64,000 bases of DNA, taken from Actinomucor elegans. Taxonomy: Eukaryota; Mucoromycota; Mucoromycetes; Mucorales; Mucoraceae. The notes beneath the pieces are model-generated. The model was not told the DNA's origin, did not search any database, and saw only the letters and a program-made list of their open reading frames with translations. The stretch's first letter is position 1. Each line of letters starts with the position of its first letter. The translations under genes were made by a program, and so were the position numbers. The stretch lies in NCBI GenBank assembly GCA_026027325.1, contig JAMSLZ010000003.1, forward strand, positions 2,480,001 through 2,544,000. The letters are read 5' to 3'. Below, in pieces: positions 1 through 11,629 of the stretch.

Positions 1-1378
1 CTTCAAAGCTCTTGGATGGATCGGATGCAATGAACAAAGATCCTGACTATTCGGCTGCCTATATCATTTTTTATACTGATTTATCCAAGTTAGAAGGGCA
101 TGGTATGACATTTACTTGTGGCCGTGGTAACGACGTTGTTTGTTCAGCTATTGAGCAACTTGCTTTGAAGTTTGTGAACAAGAAACTGAGGGATCTGGTT
201 ATCGATATGCGCGCTACTCATCAAATGTGTACTGGAGATTCCCAATTAAGATGGATTGGTCCCGAGAAAGGTGTGATTCATCTTGCTACTGGTGCTGTCA
301 TTAATGCTATCTGGGACTTATGGGCCAAGGCCGAGAATAAACCTGTTTGGAAGCTGGTAGTGGATATGACACCTGAGGAATTCGTCCAATGCATTGATTT
401 TCGTTATATTACTGATGTGATTACTCCAGAAGAAGCGATTGAAATGCTTCGTGAACAATTACCTTTCAAAGCTGAACACGAAACCATTATGCGAAAACAA
501 GGGTATCCTAGTTACACCACCTCGGCTGGTTGGTTGGGTGAGAAAAACAAACAAAACGCATCGTTTCGCAGGCTTATTTCTAACGTTAAATTCTACTGAA
601 TAGGTTATAGTGACGAGAAAGTTCGAAGACTCATTCGTGAGTCAAAGGCTGCTGGCTTCACCTACTTTAAGCAGAAAGTGGGTAGTAATAAACAAGCTGA
701 TATTCGTCGTGCAGCACTTATTCGGGAAGAAATCGGTGAGGAAGGTGTTCTAATGATGGACGCTAATCAAGTCTGGGACGTAAAGGAAGCTATTGACTGG
801 ATGCAAGATCTTTTGCCGTTCAAACCTTTATTTATTGAAGAGCCCACCTCGCCTGATGATGTTCTTGGGCATGCGACCATCCGTAAAGCTCTCTATCCTC
901 GCACCAAGGTCGCTACAGGTGAACATATTCAAAATCGAATCATTTTCAAGCAATTGTTCCAAGCTCAAGCCATTGATTTCTGTCAAATTGATTCCTGCCG
1001 TGTAGCAGGTGTGAATGAAGTGCTTGCAATTCTTTTGATGGCAAAAAAATTCAAGGTTCCCGTTTGGCCTCATGCAGGTTAGTTGGTTTTATATTCTAGA
1101 GATATTCAAGATGATTTATGATATCTTTTTATACAGGTGGTGTAGGATTGTGTGAATATGTGCAGCATCTATCTCTCATTGATTATATTTGCATTACTGG
1201 TTCTACTGAAGGTCGAGCTTTAGAATATGTTGATCATTTACATGAGCACTTCTTGGAGCCTGTCGTCATGAAACATGGCAAGTATATGGCTCCTCTTGCT
1301 CCTGGTTACTCGATTCAGATGAAGCGTGAATCAATAGAAGACTATACATTTCCTACTGGTAAAATCCATCAGCAATAG
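1..1378 (+). CDS. L-fuconate dehydratase / ENOSF1-like enolase superfamily protein (5' end outside window)
   Basis: Exons 1-537, 604-1077 and 1137-1378; introns 538-603 and 1078-1136 are GT-AG. The coding frame is already open at position 3, so the start lies upstream of the window. The protein follows animal ENOSF1 and bacterial L-fuconate dehydratase closely from [17 protein letters not shown] onward. Expected mandelate-racemase-type catalytic features are present: the KxK-type lysines in YFKQKVG, metal ligands in [16 protein letters not shown] and ATGEH, and the late histidine in PHAGGVGLCE. By homology it dehydrates L-fuconate (or a related sugar acid) to the 2-keto-3-deoxy acid, in a non-phosphorylated fucose/sugar-acid catabolic route; animal homologues are mitochondrial. 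The C terminus is complete. Family assignment is firm, the exact substrate is inferred. Confidence 0.93.
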
Positions 1379-3078
1379 ATTGCTTCTTTACACTGCAAAT
1401 AAAGCTTCTGTATCTTTGTAAAAACGATGAATAAACTTATTAATGTAGTATAATGGTTACAAACTATGAAATTCATATATATACGTTTGAGTACGAAGCC
1501 TATGCTTTTAAAGGACCATACATCAAAAAGGTTACCTTCACATTATATAAACCAAGAAGAACAGGGAAAATTTGGACTTAACAGTATCGAGCATCAAATT
1601 TATCTGCTGATTTCAGTTGAATATCACTCCTGAAGACCTGCACATGTTCAGGATAATGTACTATGTGTATACACTAAATTTTTCATTTAACTGAATTATA
1701 ATGAGCACATCACAATAAGAAATGCACCAAATATTACTTGCATTTCATACAAAATATTTCAGATCTCGCGATCGATTTCAACTGAATGTCTCATCTAGTA
1801 AACATTGTGCGCTCATAATGAATTACTACATATAGAGGATCTGAAATCTTCTTGTAGGGTCATCTTGAACCTTTCTTATTTCCTGCATGTCCATCATTTA
1901 ACTTTGCTTTCTGGGGAAATACTTTAGAAACTTTTTTTTTGCTATAGTAAGCCACTTATACAATGATAGAATTGAAAACAATACATTCTTCGAGTAAAAT
2001 TTATACAAAATTGCATTACGCGATGATTAATGTAGGTAATTGTTATAAAACTAGAAAATATCTTCAAAGTCCTCTATGGATGATGTTTATTCAAAATAGA
2101 GTAGTCTTTTTAGATGCCTCTAATTCGGCGTCTTTTACATGCTTTCTATTTTATTCAATTATCCTCAGCTTTGTTTGGTGTTGTTATTATCGCTGTTGCT
2201 ACTACTCCTATGTGATAGTGTTATTGCTATTGTTATTATTACTATGTGTCCAGCTTAGATGTCACACAGGACATAAAATAGATTATTATTCTTATGCCCG
2301 TGTAGATAGACATGGTCTATATATCTACTACACAAATAAAGTAGGAGCTTATTATTAAAAATAATGACTTTATTAAAATCTTTTTTATATATAGTAATTG
2401 ACAGTAATTGATTCTTTCGAAATATACTATAGTGCACAAGCGATTTGCATCAGAATGAGACAACTCATTGCTGAATTTTCTTAGATTATAGGGCATTTCG
2501 TTATCAGTGCTGGTTCGAACTCCACATGTATAAACTCAAATTTGGCACAGACAACTAAAATACACAAATCTACAAATTATATCAAGCTGTAAGAGCATGT
2601 AACAGCCTTTAGCGTGTATTATACACTAAATTTAAGTAATTCATCAAATTCTAGTCAAGAATTATCTAGCATATACAGTCAGTAATTGATGAAAAGAGAG
2701 AGTTTTATTACGTAACATATTGTAATATCTGAGGTCCGATTAGGTAATCGATTAATAGTTTTTAGTAAATTATGTTTTTGTATAATAGGATAATTCTTTA
2801 TTCATGAAAACTTGTGGGATATTTATACTATTTCTAAATATTGCGGATTATTCATAATATGTTAATTTATAAGCTAAAGACTTTCTTGTTGCTACGCATC
2901 GAATATGCCAGAAGTGATTTACTTGTACTGCGCAAGTGGTTGTTTGCGTAGTCGGAGTCTATTACACATATACATAAGCACTAATTATTATTATAGGTAG
3001 CTGTGTTTAATTTTTCTTTGAATTCATACTCCGACTTTATTTTGTTGTAAATATGTAGTCATTTTATAGAATATATGA
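1379..3078. other. Intergenic spacer, no gene recognised
   Basis: AT-rich spacer between the enolase-superfamily gene and the tRNA-Leu gene. The only open frames are short and rich in Y/L/C codons from AT-rich DNA, without family resemblance. A degenerate copy of a dispersed repeat lies near 1761-1800 (see findings). Confidence 0.6.
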
Positions 3079-3160
3079 GCTGATTTGGCCGAGCGGTCTA
3101 AGGCGCTGCACTCAAGTTGCAGTCTCGCAAGAGGCGTGAGTTCGAATCTCACAGTCAGCA
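3079..3160 (+). tRNA. tRNA-Leu (anticodon CAA), intronless
   Basis: An 82-nt class II cloverleaf. The acceptor stem GCTGATT pairs with AGTCAGC (one G-T wobble), followed by discriminator A at 3160. The D arm carries GGCCGAGCGGTCTAAGGC; the anticodon stem CTGCA/TGCAG encloses CTCAAGT, giving anticodon CAA. There is a leucine-type long variable arm and a TTCGAAT T-loop (GTTCGAATC). A run of seven T at 3164-3170 is the expected RNA polymerase III terminator. There is no intron after the anticodon, unlike many fungal tRNA-Leu(CAA) genes. Confidence 0.96.
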
Positions 3161-3163
3161 ATA

Positions 3164-3170
3164 TTTTTTT
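3164..3170 (+). terminator. RNA polymerase III terminator of tRNA-Leu
   Basis: A run of seven T begins four bases after the tRNA 3' end, the standard Pol III termination signal. Confidence 0.8.
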
Positions 3171-3275
3171 GATTTTACTCGAATTTCGTGGGATCTTTTT
3201 ATTTTTAATAGTTAATGTGTTGTATAAGTTTAAAAAGATAATTTTTATTCATTTAACGTTATATTTGATATTTAT

Positions 3276-3478
3276 ACTAATGTTAGGTACACACGGTCTT
3301 TGTGTGTAATCTTTTTAATTAGTATAGGTATCAATTATATCTTAGAATAACAAAGGGCATCTTTTATCTCATATAATCTTTTGTACACATTTATTGGAAT
3401 CAACTATAAAACATATATCTCGGCACACGACACTAATTAAAAGGTTATGCACAAATCTGTGTGTACCTGACATTAGTT
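3276..3478. repeat. Imperfect inverted repeat, MITE-like (arms 3276-3323 and 3432-3478)
   Basis: The left arm beginning ACTAATGTTAGGTACACAC is matched, as reverse complement, by the right arm ending GTGTACCTGACATTAGT. The arms are about 47 bp with some mismatches and enclose roughly 108 bp of non-coding DNA. It lies just downstream of the tRNA-Leu gene. It could be a small non-autonomous terminal-inverted-repeat element or a cruciform-forming hairpin. I see no coding capacity and no clear target-site duplication. Confidence 0.6.
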
Positions 3479-3676
3479 ATAATGTTGTCAATTCCTTAAT
3501 TTTTTGGATTCTTATTCGTTCTATTATATTTCATTTGGTATAATACGCGATAATAAAGTTTTGGTGTTGCAGATGTTAGAGTAATCTAGTACTATTACGT
3601 GCGTTCGCAACGAAATGTTTGAATAGTATATGTATTTAATTCATCTATTACCCAAATAGGAGTTTGAGAAAATAAA

Positions 3677-6600
3677 TTATTTATCATCATATAATGTGAC
3701 AGAAACAGTTGGTAAATCATGGTCGTTTGTAAACTCCATATCGAGTGTGCTTGGACAAGAGTGTTCTTCCGTGGATGATTGACTATGAGGACCATCACCA
3801 TCTGTATCTTGTTGTTCATTTATCATAATGGTTTGGGTATATGTATGAAGTGCTGCTTCCAGTTCCTCTTTCCGAACAGGTTTACTGACATATCCATTCA
3901 TGCCTGCATTGATACATTTTTCGCGATCACCAGGCATCACACAAGCTGTCATCGCAATTATATAGGGATTTACAGCAGATGACGCTATATCTTGGCGAAT
4001 CTTTGTAGATGCCTCTAGTCCGTTCATCTCTGGCATCCAGATATCCATAAATATCAAATCAATAGGCGTGCCATTCTCTTTAGCTGCAATAACCATATCA
4101 CAAGCCTCTCTTCCATTTTGCGCGAGTTGAGGTTTCAATCCCATCCGAGATAACATACGTGATAGAACTTTCTGGTTAATAGGATTATCGTCTACCAGCA
4201 ACGAATTGATACCAGATAGGATGTCACCCAGTGGACGGTCAGGTGTCGAACTTAAACTACGTGTTCGATTGTCAGAATCCGGAGACCTAGTAGAAGAGAA
4301 TGATAAAGTTTGTGATTGAGAAGAGGCTGAAAGCGGTTCTGTAGAGGTCACTGAAGATTTCTTTTGAGGATTCAATAATTGATGAAGGGCTGATAGTAAT
4401 TTTGAATTTTTAAATGGTTTACAAAGGTAGTAAATCGGATTACTGGTGCAATCGAAAGAATCATTCGACTTTTCTTGCAAAGTGATGATATGATTGTCTT
4501 CAAGATGAGAAATATTGGCCTGCTGGCCAAGTATATTTGGAGGTTTTTCTGCTTTTGAAGCTGACCTAGCTCGAAAATCATTGATGCATAATGTAGGTAC
4601 GTTTGCCATAGAAGGGAACAACGAACGGATTTTGTTAATAACAGCTTCGCTTGATGTTGGTTGTAGTCCAAAGCCTTGTATCACTGTCAAATCTGTATCA
4701 ACGATTAGGATAGAGTGCTTGGTTTCAATACTCTCTGGTGTAGATCTCAGGTAGGAAACAAGTTGGTCATAAGTGAAAGTCCTGGTATTGTTAATAAGGA
4801 AACTTGATATTAAACTGCTCCATGCTTTCTGCGAGGGTCGCTTTTCTGTCACAATAAGTGGACTCCTGCAAAGTTTGGAAAGTCTTTGTAAATTATTTTG
4901 TTCACCGTAGCTAGGACTATTAGTTTGCTTTTGAAATACAGCTTGGAAGGAAAATTTTGATCCTACTCCATACTCTGATTCAAGCCACTAATAATGTAAA
5001 TGTCAGTTTCTGTCACTAGTTATAAATATCTCTATCATACCATGTCTCCACCCATCATACGACAAAGTCGACGGCTGATAGCTAGTCCAAGACCAGTTCC
5101 ACCAAAATTACGAGTAGTGGATGCATCGACTTGCGAGAATGATTGAAACAAGTTGTTTAATTTGTCTTTTGGAATACCAATGCCTGTATCCGAAACAGAT
5201 ACTACAAGTGTAACATATTTTTCTGATGATTCGGCTTCTTTCTGAATTAGAGGTGCAGTCTCCGGATCATGATGCTGACTATCGCTAATACCTTCTTCTA
5301 TCAAATGTGAGCTTGGTGTGCGAGGAAGTTCACCATGTGGTGAAACGTGTACTTCGATGCAAACATGCCCGTTTTTTGTAAACTTCAGCGCATTTGAAAG
5401 TAGATTCAAAACAACTTGTCTAATACGAACCAAATCACCATACACGCGAACAGGGACGTTTGGGTCAATTTCGTACCATAAGGTCAAGTCCTTATCCAGG
5501 AAGTTGGGTGCAACTAATTTAACAGCGCTTTCAATTACGTACGTCTGATGTAAAAAAAAAAAAAATAGTTAGCCTTGCTGTTTCATAATTTAAGATGATG
5601 TAGTATTACTGTGTCCAAAATACGCTTTTCTAGGGAGAGTTTTCCTGATTCAATTTTGGAATAGTCGAGAATGTCATCGATAATGGTCATAAGGTGTTTA
5701 CCCCTATGAAAGAGACCAGTTAGAAGCATATATTATAGAGAAAAATGACAGAACTTACGAGCTTTCTATTGTGTCAGCGCAGTCTTGAAGTTCTGGGGGA
5801 AGATCACTTTCCATTAAAATACGCGACATGCCAATGACAGCATTCATAGGAGTACGTATTTCTGATATATAGTTAAAGTGTCAGTTATTGGATACCTACA
5901 TATTTATAGGAGTGTATTTACCATGAGACATATTCGCTAAAAAGTTCTGCTTTGTAGTAGCGGCAGCTTCAGCTATGTCTTTAGCTGCCTTCAAGTCTAG
6001 ACAGATCGTACATGTAAGGTGCTAGAGTCAATTTAACCTGAAATAAAACTAGTGCTATACCTTTTAGTAATGTTTGAGTACGTGCTCGCTCTTCTTCTAG
6101 TTCTAACGTCCTTTGTTGAAGGTTAGCTGTTCGCTTATGGACCAAATTCTCCATGTCATTAGCATATTTCTCCAGCTTCATATTGTGAAAATATCGATTA
6201 GCTTGGATTAAGTAATTTTTTTTAGCAGGGTATTTACCAAGTTAGCCAAATTGTCTACTACATTATCGGATGTAGATTGATAAGGGTCTATTAGCTTCAT
6301 TTGATTCTATAAGTTAATGTATTAGCCAGTGTACTACAGGTATCGGCACACGAGTCTTACCTTGATGGACATACAAGAAGGCCTTGTATTAGGATCGGCC
6401 TTTAAGCAATCGCTTATGATTAAATTAATAGCATCTGTATGTTCATCCTCACCAGTAGGACGCATAGAGACTGTCAAGTTCTCCTCACGAATGCGCCAAA
6501 AAATGTTCTCATAACTAAAGCCCTGGTTTAAAAGATCTTTGTAAGGCTTTTCTCGAGTCAAAATCTCGTTCATGATAATTCCAACACTGTTTGAATCATT

Positions 6601-9600
6601 GTTAGTGTATTCAAATAAAGAGAAGCCTATGTTCTTTGTTTCATTACCTATACAAATCAGCAGGTTTGGAAGGGAATGTCGTGTATAAACCACTGGATGT
6701 GCATGTCACTGTTTCTGGCGCGACCCAGAGCAGATTTTCTTTACTAGTAAGGAATTGAAGTCTATCTGAAGCGAGCTCCTTACTGTCTGCTTGCGAGTTT
6801 TTGCGAAGAGCTTCCAAGACTGATGTATCAATTTGAGTTCGATGAATTTTTCTAAGACCATAGTCTGTTATTTTCAATTCCCATTTTCCAGTGATCAAAC
6901 AAGAGAAGGAAGTGAGTGTGCCATGATATCCAAACCGAGATCGCTGCAGAAAGTCTATCCCTAATCAAGCCAACACTATTAACAAAAGGCATGTTATTCT
7001 AGAGGTGTTTTAATATACGAACCTTCTAACAAGTCGTTTATTAAAGAGAACCTGAATATCCAAGACAAATCAATGTCTGGATTAACCAAAACGTCTGCCA
7101 AAGTACCTTTAGCACAAAACTCTATTGAACAGATAATGATGATTAATGGAGAAACTTCTAACATATATTGATACATACCTTCTACTATAAAAGTAGCGTT
7201 CGGTTCAGCACAAATGCCTATGAACTCTACAAGGTTGGGATGCCTTGCACATTTTATTAATGCTACTTCTTCACGGACGCTCTCATCGATCTTGAGCTTT
7301 TTGAAACCGATTTGCTTAAGGAATACAGGTAAATTATGACTACAATGATTATAGAATTAGCGCGGTTATTCACTTTGACCACGTTCTGTTTCAACCTACA
7401 GGTGCCCTACAGTGAATTCTAACGCGTAATTAAGTTTTTCGTCTTCATGAGTGGAAGACAAAGACCTAAGGCTGGGATAGTAAGCGATCAATATTGTAAT
7501 GCCAAATCTTTAAGTTTTTACCTGACATTCTTTGTTGAGTCATTTGGCAAGGCTAAATGCGCTGTAGCTTCAGATACGCATTGATTAGTATGTAGTTGCT
7601 CAAGCGCATGGGGACATAGAGGGCTAGTTGAATCTGGAATACTATAGTAGGTTGTAGGTGCACTTGGTGCAACAAGTGCTTCTGTAGAGGAAGATGATTG
7701 TGATGGTAGATGAGGCAAAGGGGGGCTTGTCAAAAGCTTATAAGATAATAACCAAGTTTCATCACTAAATCTGCTGATTTTTCTTCTTCTTTTACGTAGC
7801 ATCCATAGTAGACAGCATATAAACATCAAAAACAGAATAACTCCAATCGGTATAAATACAGACATATAAAATCTTTTCCTATTAGCATTAGTTGTTGTAA
7901 AGTATTGGAGGCAGTGTTTGTTGAGGTTGCTGAGAGGATCGTCTTCTAAACAAGGGCGACACGAGGTTTCTCCGATATTTGAATAGGTTCCAAAAGCGCA
8001 AGGGATACATTCTGACATATCTATTGTATCGGCATATGTGTTGGCTGGGCACTTGGCGCATTGGATTGATCTAACTGTATGGCCAGCATCATCTATGCAA
8101 AAATAGCTTTTCGATAGTTCATAATGGTATGTCCCAGGATAACAAATAGCTTCTACTTTTGATGTTGAGAAATTAGTCAAACTCCACGGCTGATGCGTGA
8201 GTGACTTGGAAAACAGTATATCGAGAACTGAAACGAATCCCAACGAAAAAGTATTTAGGTGCCAAAAATCTGTAATGCGGTTTTCCAAGAATGCTTGAAT
8301 TTGATCATACAAAACGGCAGCAGTAAAAATGCTAGTTGAGTTATCTAAATATCCTTTTGCCATGCGCTAGCAGCAAAAAAAAAAAGTGAGCATAAAAGAA
8401 ACATGGCTAGTAAAATACATATCAATAAAACAGACTTACAGCATTCAAACTATCAAAAACGTGTTCGGACATTGTCACGTACGAATCAGGTAGAGAGTTG
8501 GACTGCGATAGTCCACGTAGTATACTTGCAACTTCAAGTTCCATCGAGCTTTCAGTTGAAACATTAATCTTGAAGATGGGCAGTGGTTTATCGATCTCTA
8601 TATTTCTTGTTGATGCCAAACGGGTATAATCGTTAAAGAACATTTCACAAAAAGTGCTTTCTTTCCAAGGTGTTAGTTCTGATAAACATAGTGGTTTCTT
8701 AAATTTTTTATCGAGGACTGATGTAGCGACTTTACTGGAGATTTTGTAGACATCCAATGCGACATTATAAACGAAGCTGTTATATGAACGTCAGTATTTT
8801 TACTCTGTTTCAGATTATTTAACTTACGGTGAAATCGATTGATGTAAATTTTCATAAAATGTGCCAATAGTGACAAGAGGTATACTCGATTGATTGCTTA
8901 GCTGTTCAGCATAACTGATCATTCCTGCTTCACTACTCTGAAGCATGACTCCGGCTACAGCCTCCTGTACATAGTAATCCATTTCTTTCTTCATATGCGA
9001 TACTAACCCTATTATCCAGTAAAGTTACTGTTGATATTTCGCTCTTGTATTATTCCCCAAAAAAAAAAAAGATCTATTGGCTTACCAAGTGGGCCTTGCT
9101 ACATGTACCAATTAGAGTTAGTGCTTGTTTCTCTGATTTTGAATTGTGATTCTCATAGCTACCTCAACTGTATTCAAAAGGTCCCATTTCAGTTTCCCTG
9201 CTAGATCGTTCATTCCCGCTATAATTGCGCCGTTGTAAGTATCCCCTTGAGCATTAGGCAATATGGCTGCAATTTTTTCACCCTTTGCTTTAATGGGTAT
9301 GAGTGTTGATAGCTCGTTTTTCATAACTTCAGCTAATGTTTCCTTTGTTATTAACGTTGGTCCAGTATCAATTGTTTGATTATCGTATAAATGATACCCA
9401 GTGGTAACCTGTGACGAACAGTTTGGTTATTCAGTTGTTACTTGTTTCTTTTAATCAACTCACTTTCAAATACATCAAGAATACAGGCAAGGCTGCTTGA
9501 TAATAAGGCAATTGAGAAATACCTATCACATCATTAAGGTTCATAATAGCAGTCGACATGTTTGAACCGCCAACATCAAAGAATGACACACCAAGCTTTC

Positions 9601-10497
9601 TATTCGGATTGGCAGCCAATATGTCTAATGCTACAGTACTAACTATATCTGTTCCCAACTGTTTTCAAATTGTTAGTAATGTAAAAGTAAGTCTGATAAT
9701 CAAAATAAAAATAAGCTTACAGAGCCGCTGAGAGACATGATCGAGTCATATTTTGAACTGTTTGCCAATTGACTTTTTACTAGTGTGATAGACTCTTCTG
9801 TATTGTTCTGGCCTTGAATTGTTACCAAGTCGGGCGTATATCCAAGAGCAGTAGTTAGCCCATTAAACCGAGCGTCAAATGTAGTGCTATCAAAAGCGGC
9901 AACTCGTAGCACGAGGGGCTTCGAATAGCCTCTTTTTAATAGCTCTTTGCCAATGAATTCACCGGATTGCTGATTTTGTAGCACTACTCCTGTCAATCCT
10001 AACTGTCTGGCGTATTTCAGGCCTGTGTTAAATACAATGACAGGTATATGTCTGGACAAAGCATATTTCACGGCCTCCGCTACTTCATCATTTGGAATTG
10101 TAACAATAATACCATCTACACCCTATTAAAATATATGAGTTACTGTGCTGTACCATTAATCTCACGTAGATAGATATATATATACACTATTGACAGCTTC
10201 GTATATATCCGCTTTCATTTTTGAAGCTGAATTGATAAAATGCCGGTTCCAGTCCAATTGTATATCAAGTATTGCCGCCGCATCGCGTGCTCCTTGCTCT
10301 GAGCTTTGGTGGAAAGTACCAATAGCCGAATTATGAGCAATGACAGCGATATGTGGTCTGTTGCTAGGGTCGTAATGATCGGATGTTGCACATATAGGGA
10401 TCGTAGGGCTTTGAAATATGAGCTGCTGTGTTGTGTATTGTATGAAGACTAATAGTATAACGTATAATAATAGCAATGCCAATTGAATTTTTAGCAT
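3677..10497 (-). CDS. Chimeric receptor: tandem PBP ectodomain - TM - kinase-homology domain - hybrid histidine kinase
   Basis: Twenty exons (10497-10186, 10122-9721, 9658-9464, 9408-9163, 9098-9086, 9008-8828, 8776-8440, 8366-7522, 7471-7400, 7339-7179, 7121-7023, 6960-6648, 6586-6361, 6306-6238, 6175-6061, 5996-5922, 5861-5759, 5703-5610, 5544-5041, 4987-3677) total 5673 nt, 1890 residues. Domains: signal peptide ~1-24; type I periplasmic-binding domain ~45-340 (GVDGIIVTIPN); a second, diverged one ~345-620 (KIAAILPN); nine cysteines at 637-714; membrane span ~729-752; kinase-homology domain ~850-1134 with K876 but HGT (967-969) for HRD and DYG (987-989); signalling helix ~1140-1195; HisKA with phospho-acceptor H1220 in NMSHEIRTPMN; HATPase with N1337, DTGIGIP at 1405 and GGTGLGL near 1435; a degenerate receiver ~1545-1660; a true receiver with D1720/D1721, phospho-acceptor D1769, T1801 and K1823. 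Predicted plasma-membrane sensor of a small extracellular ligand feeding a His-Asp phosphorelay. Splice models are mine; the 13-nt exon 5 is the weakest point. Confidence 0.88.
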
Positions 10498-10878
10498 ACT
10501 CTAACCTTTTTTTTAAAAAGAGTAAAATAAAGAAGAAAAGCACGAGTAATTGGATTATTCAATCGTACTTGAATATGGTTTCAAATGTCGGGGATAGTAC
10601 TGTAATAGAAACCGCTTTACGAAACATTTTTATAGAAAACTTCGGTTTGGTCATTTAGACGTCCCTTCGTGTCACATTTGCCTACCCCTTGTGCTTCATT
10701 GTGAAGGCGTTCCAATTGCTCACGAATTACCCGGTTGCTAGGAAGAAACATGAATTCTTACATTCCACGTTTTCGGGCCGGTGCACAGTGCATTACTTAA
10801 CATATATTGGTTAGTCAGGCTACTGGAATAATCTTAGTTATTAAAAACGTTGTCATAGTTGTCATATATACTAAAGCA

Positions 10879-11130
10879 GTTTCGATATAGAAGTTTGTGG
10901 AGTAATACTAAGCACTTATTAGCCTAAATATCTTTAGAATGAAAATGAAACAAATCCTTTTATCGCTTTTTTAAAGTTTTTATAGATGCAATACCTCTTT
11001 CTTCACATAATCTGTTAACTAGATGTCGTATATGGCAGAGATCGGTTAAGAGATCTATGGTTAATTAAAACTACAGATAAAAAAAAAAAAGATCATTATG
11101 CCCATTCATTACAAGTATACTGTACCAGCA
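10879..11130. repeat. Left arm of ~750-bp palindromic element
   Basis: From GTTTCGATA and AAGTTTGTGG near 10891 to the CCCATTCATTACAAGTATAC region near 11120, this segment is the near-perfect reverse complement of 11341-11629. It includes an A12 run at 11079-11090. Confidence 0.85.
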
Positions 11131-11340
11131 GAATTTTATATACATAATTTCTAAATAGTTAACTTCAGTATTAGAATGTTAAAAAATTGACCCTAAGAGT
11201 ATACCCATTTGAATTTCCCTGTAATCATATTTTCCACCATTTTAAAATCGCTTACTCGATCTTGATTCAATGTTACATTTGACAAATAATCCATATTCAG
11301 AGGAGATTTCTTCATCTATTACAACTTTTATTCTTTTATA

Positions 11341-11383
11341 CTGTCAGTACAGTATACTTGTAATGAATGGGCATAATAATCAT

Positions 11384-11432
<49 letters not shown>

Positions 11433-11629
11433 TGTAATTTTAATTAACCATAGATCTCTTAACCGATCTCTGCCATATACGACATCTAGTTAACAGATTA
11501 TGTGAAGAAAGAGGTATTGCATCTATAAAAACTTTAAAAAAGCGATAAAAGGACTTGTTTCATTTTCATTCTAAAGATATTTAGGCTAATAAGTGCTTAG
11601 TATTACTCCACAAACTTTGGTATCTAAAC
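11341..11629. repeat. Right arm of ~750-bp palindromic element
   Basis: Reverse-complement partner of 10879-11130, including GTATACTTGTAATGAATGGG near 11352 and CCACAAACTT near 11608. The arms differ mainly in one homopolymer: A12 in the left arm against T45 here (11385-11429). About 210 bp of unique DNA separate the arms. No coding capacity was found. Confidence 0.85.

Noticed and set aside
3085..3309. 74-codon plus-strand frame starting MAERSKALHSS
   Set aside because: It is a translation of the tRNA-Leu gene itself, a well-known spurious ORF type.
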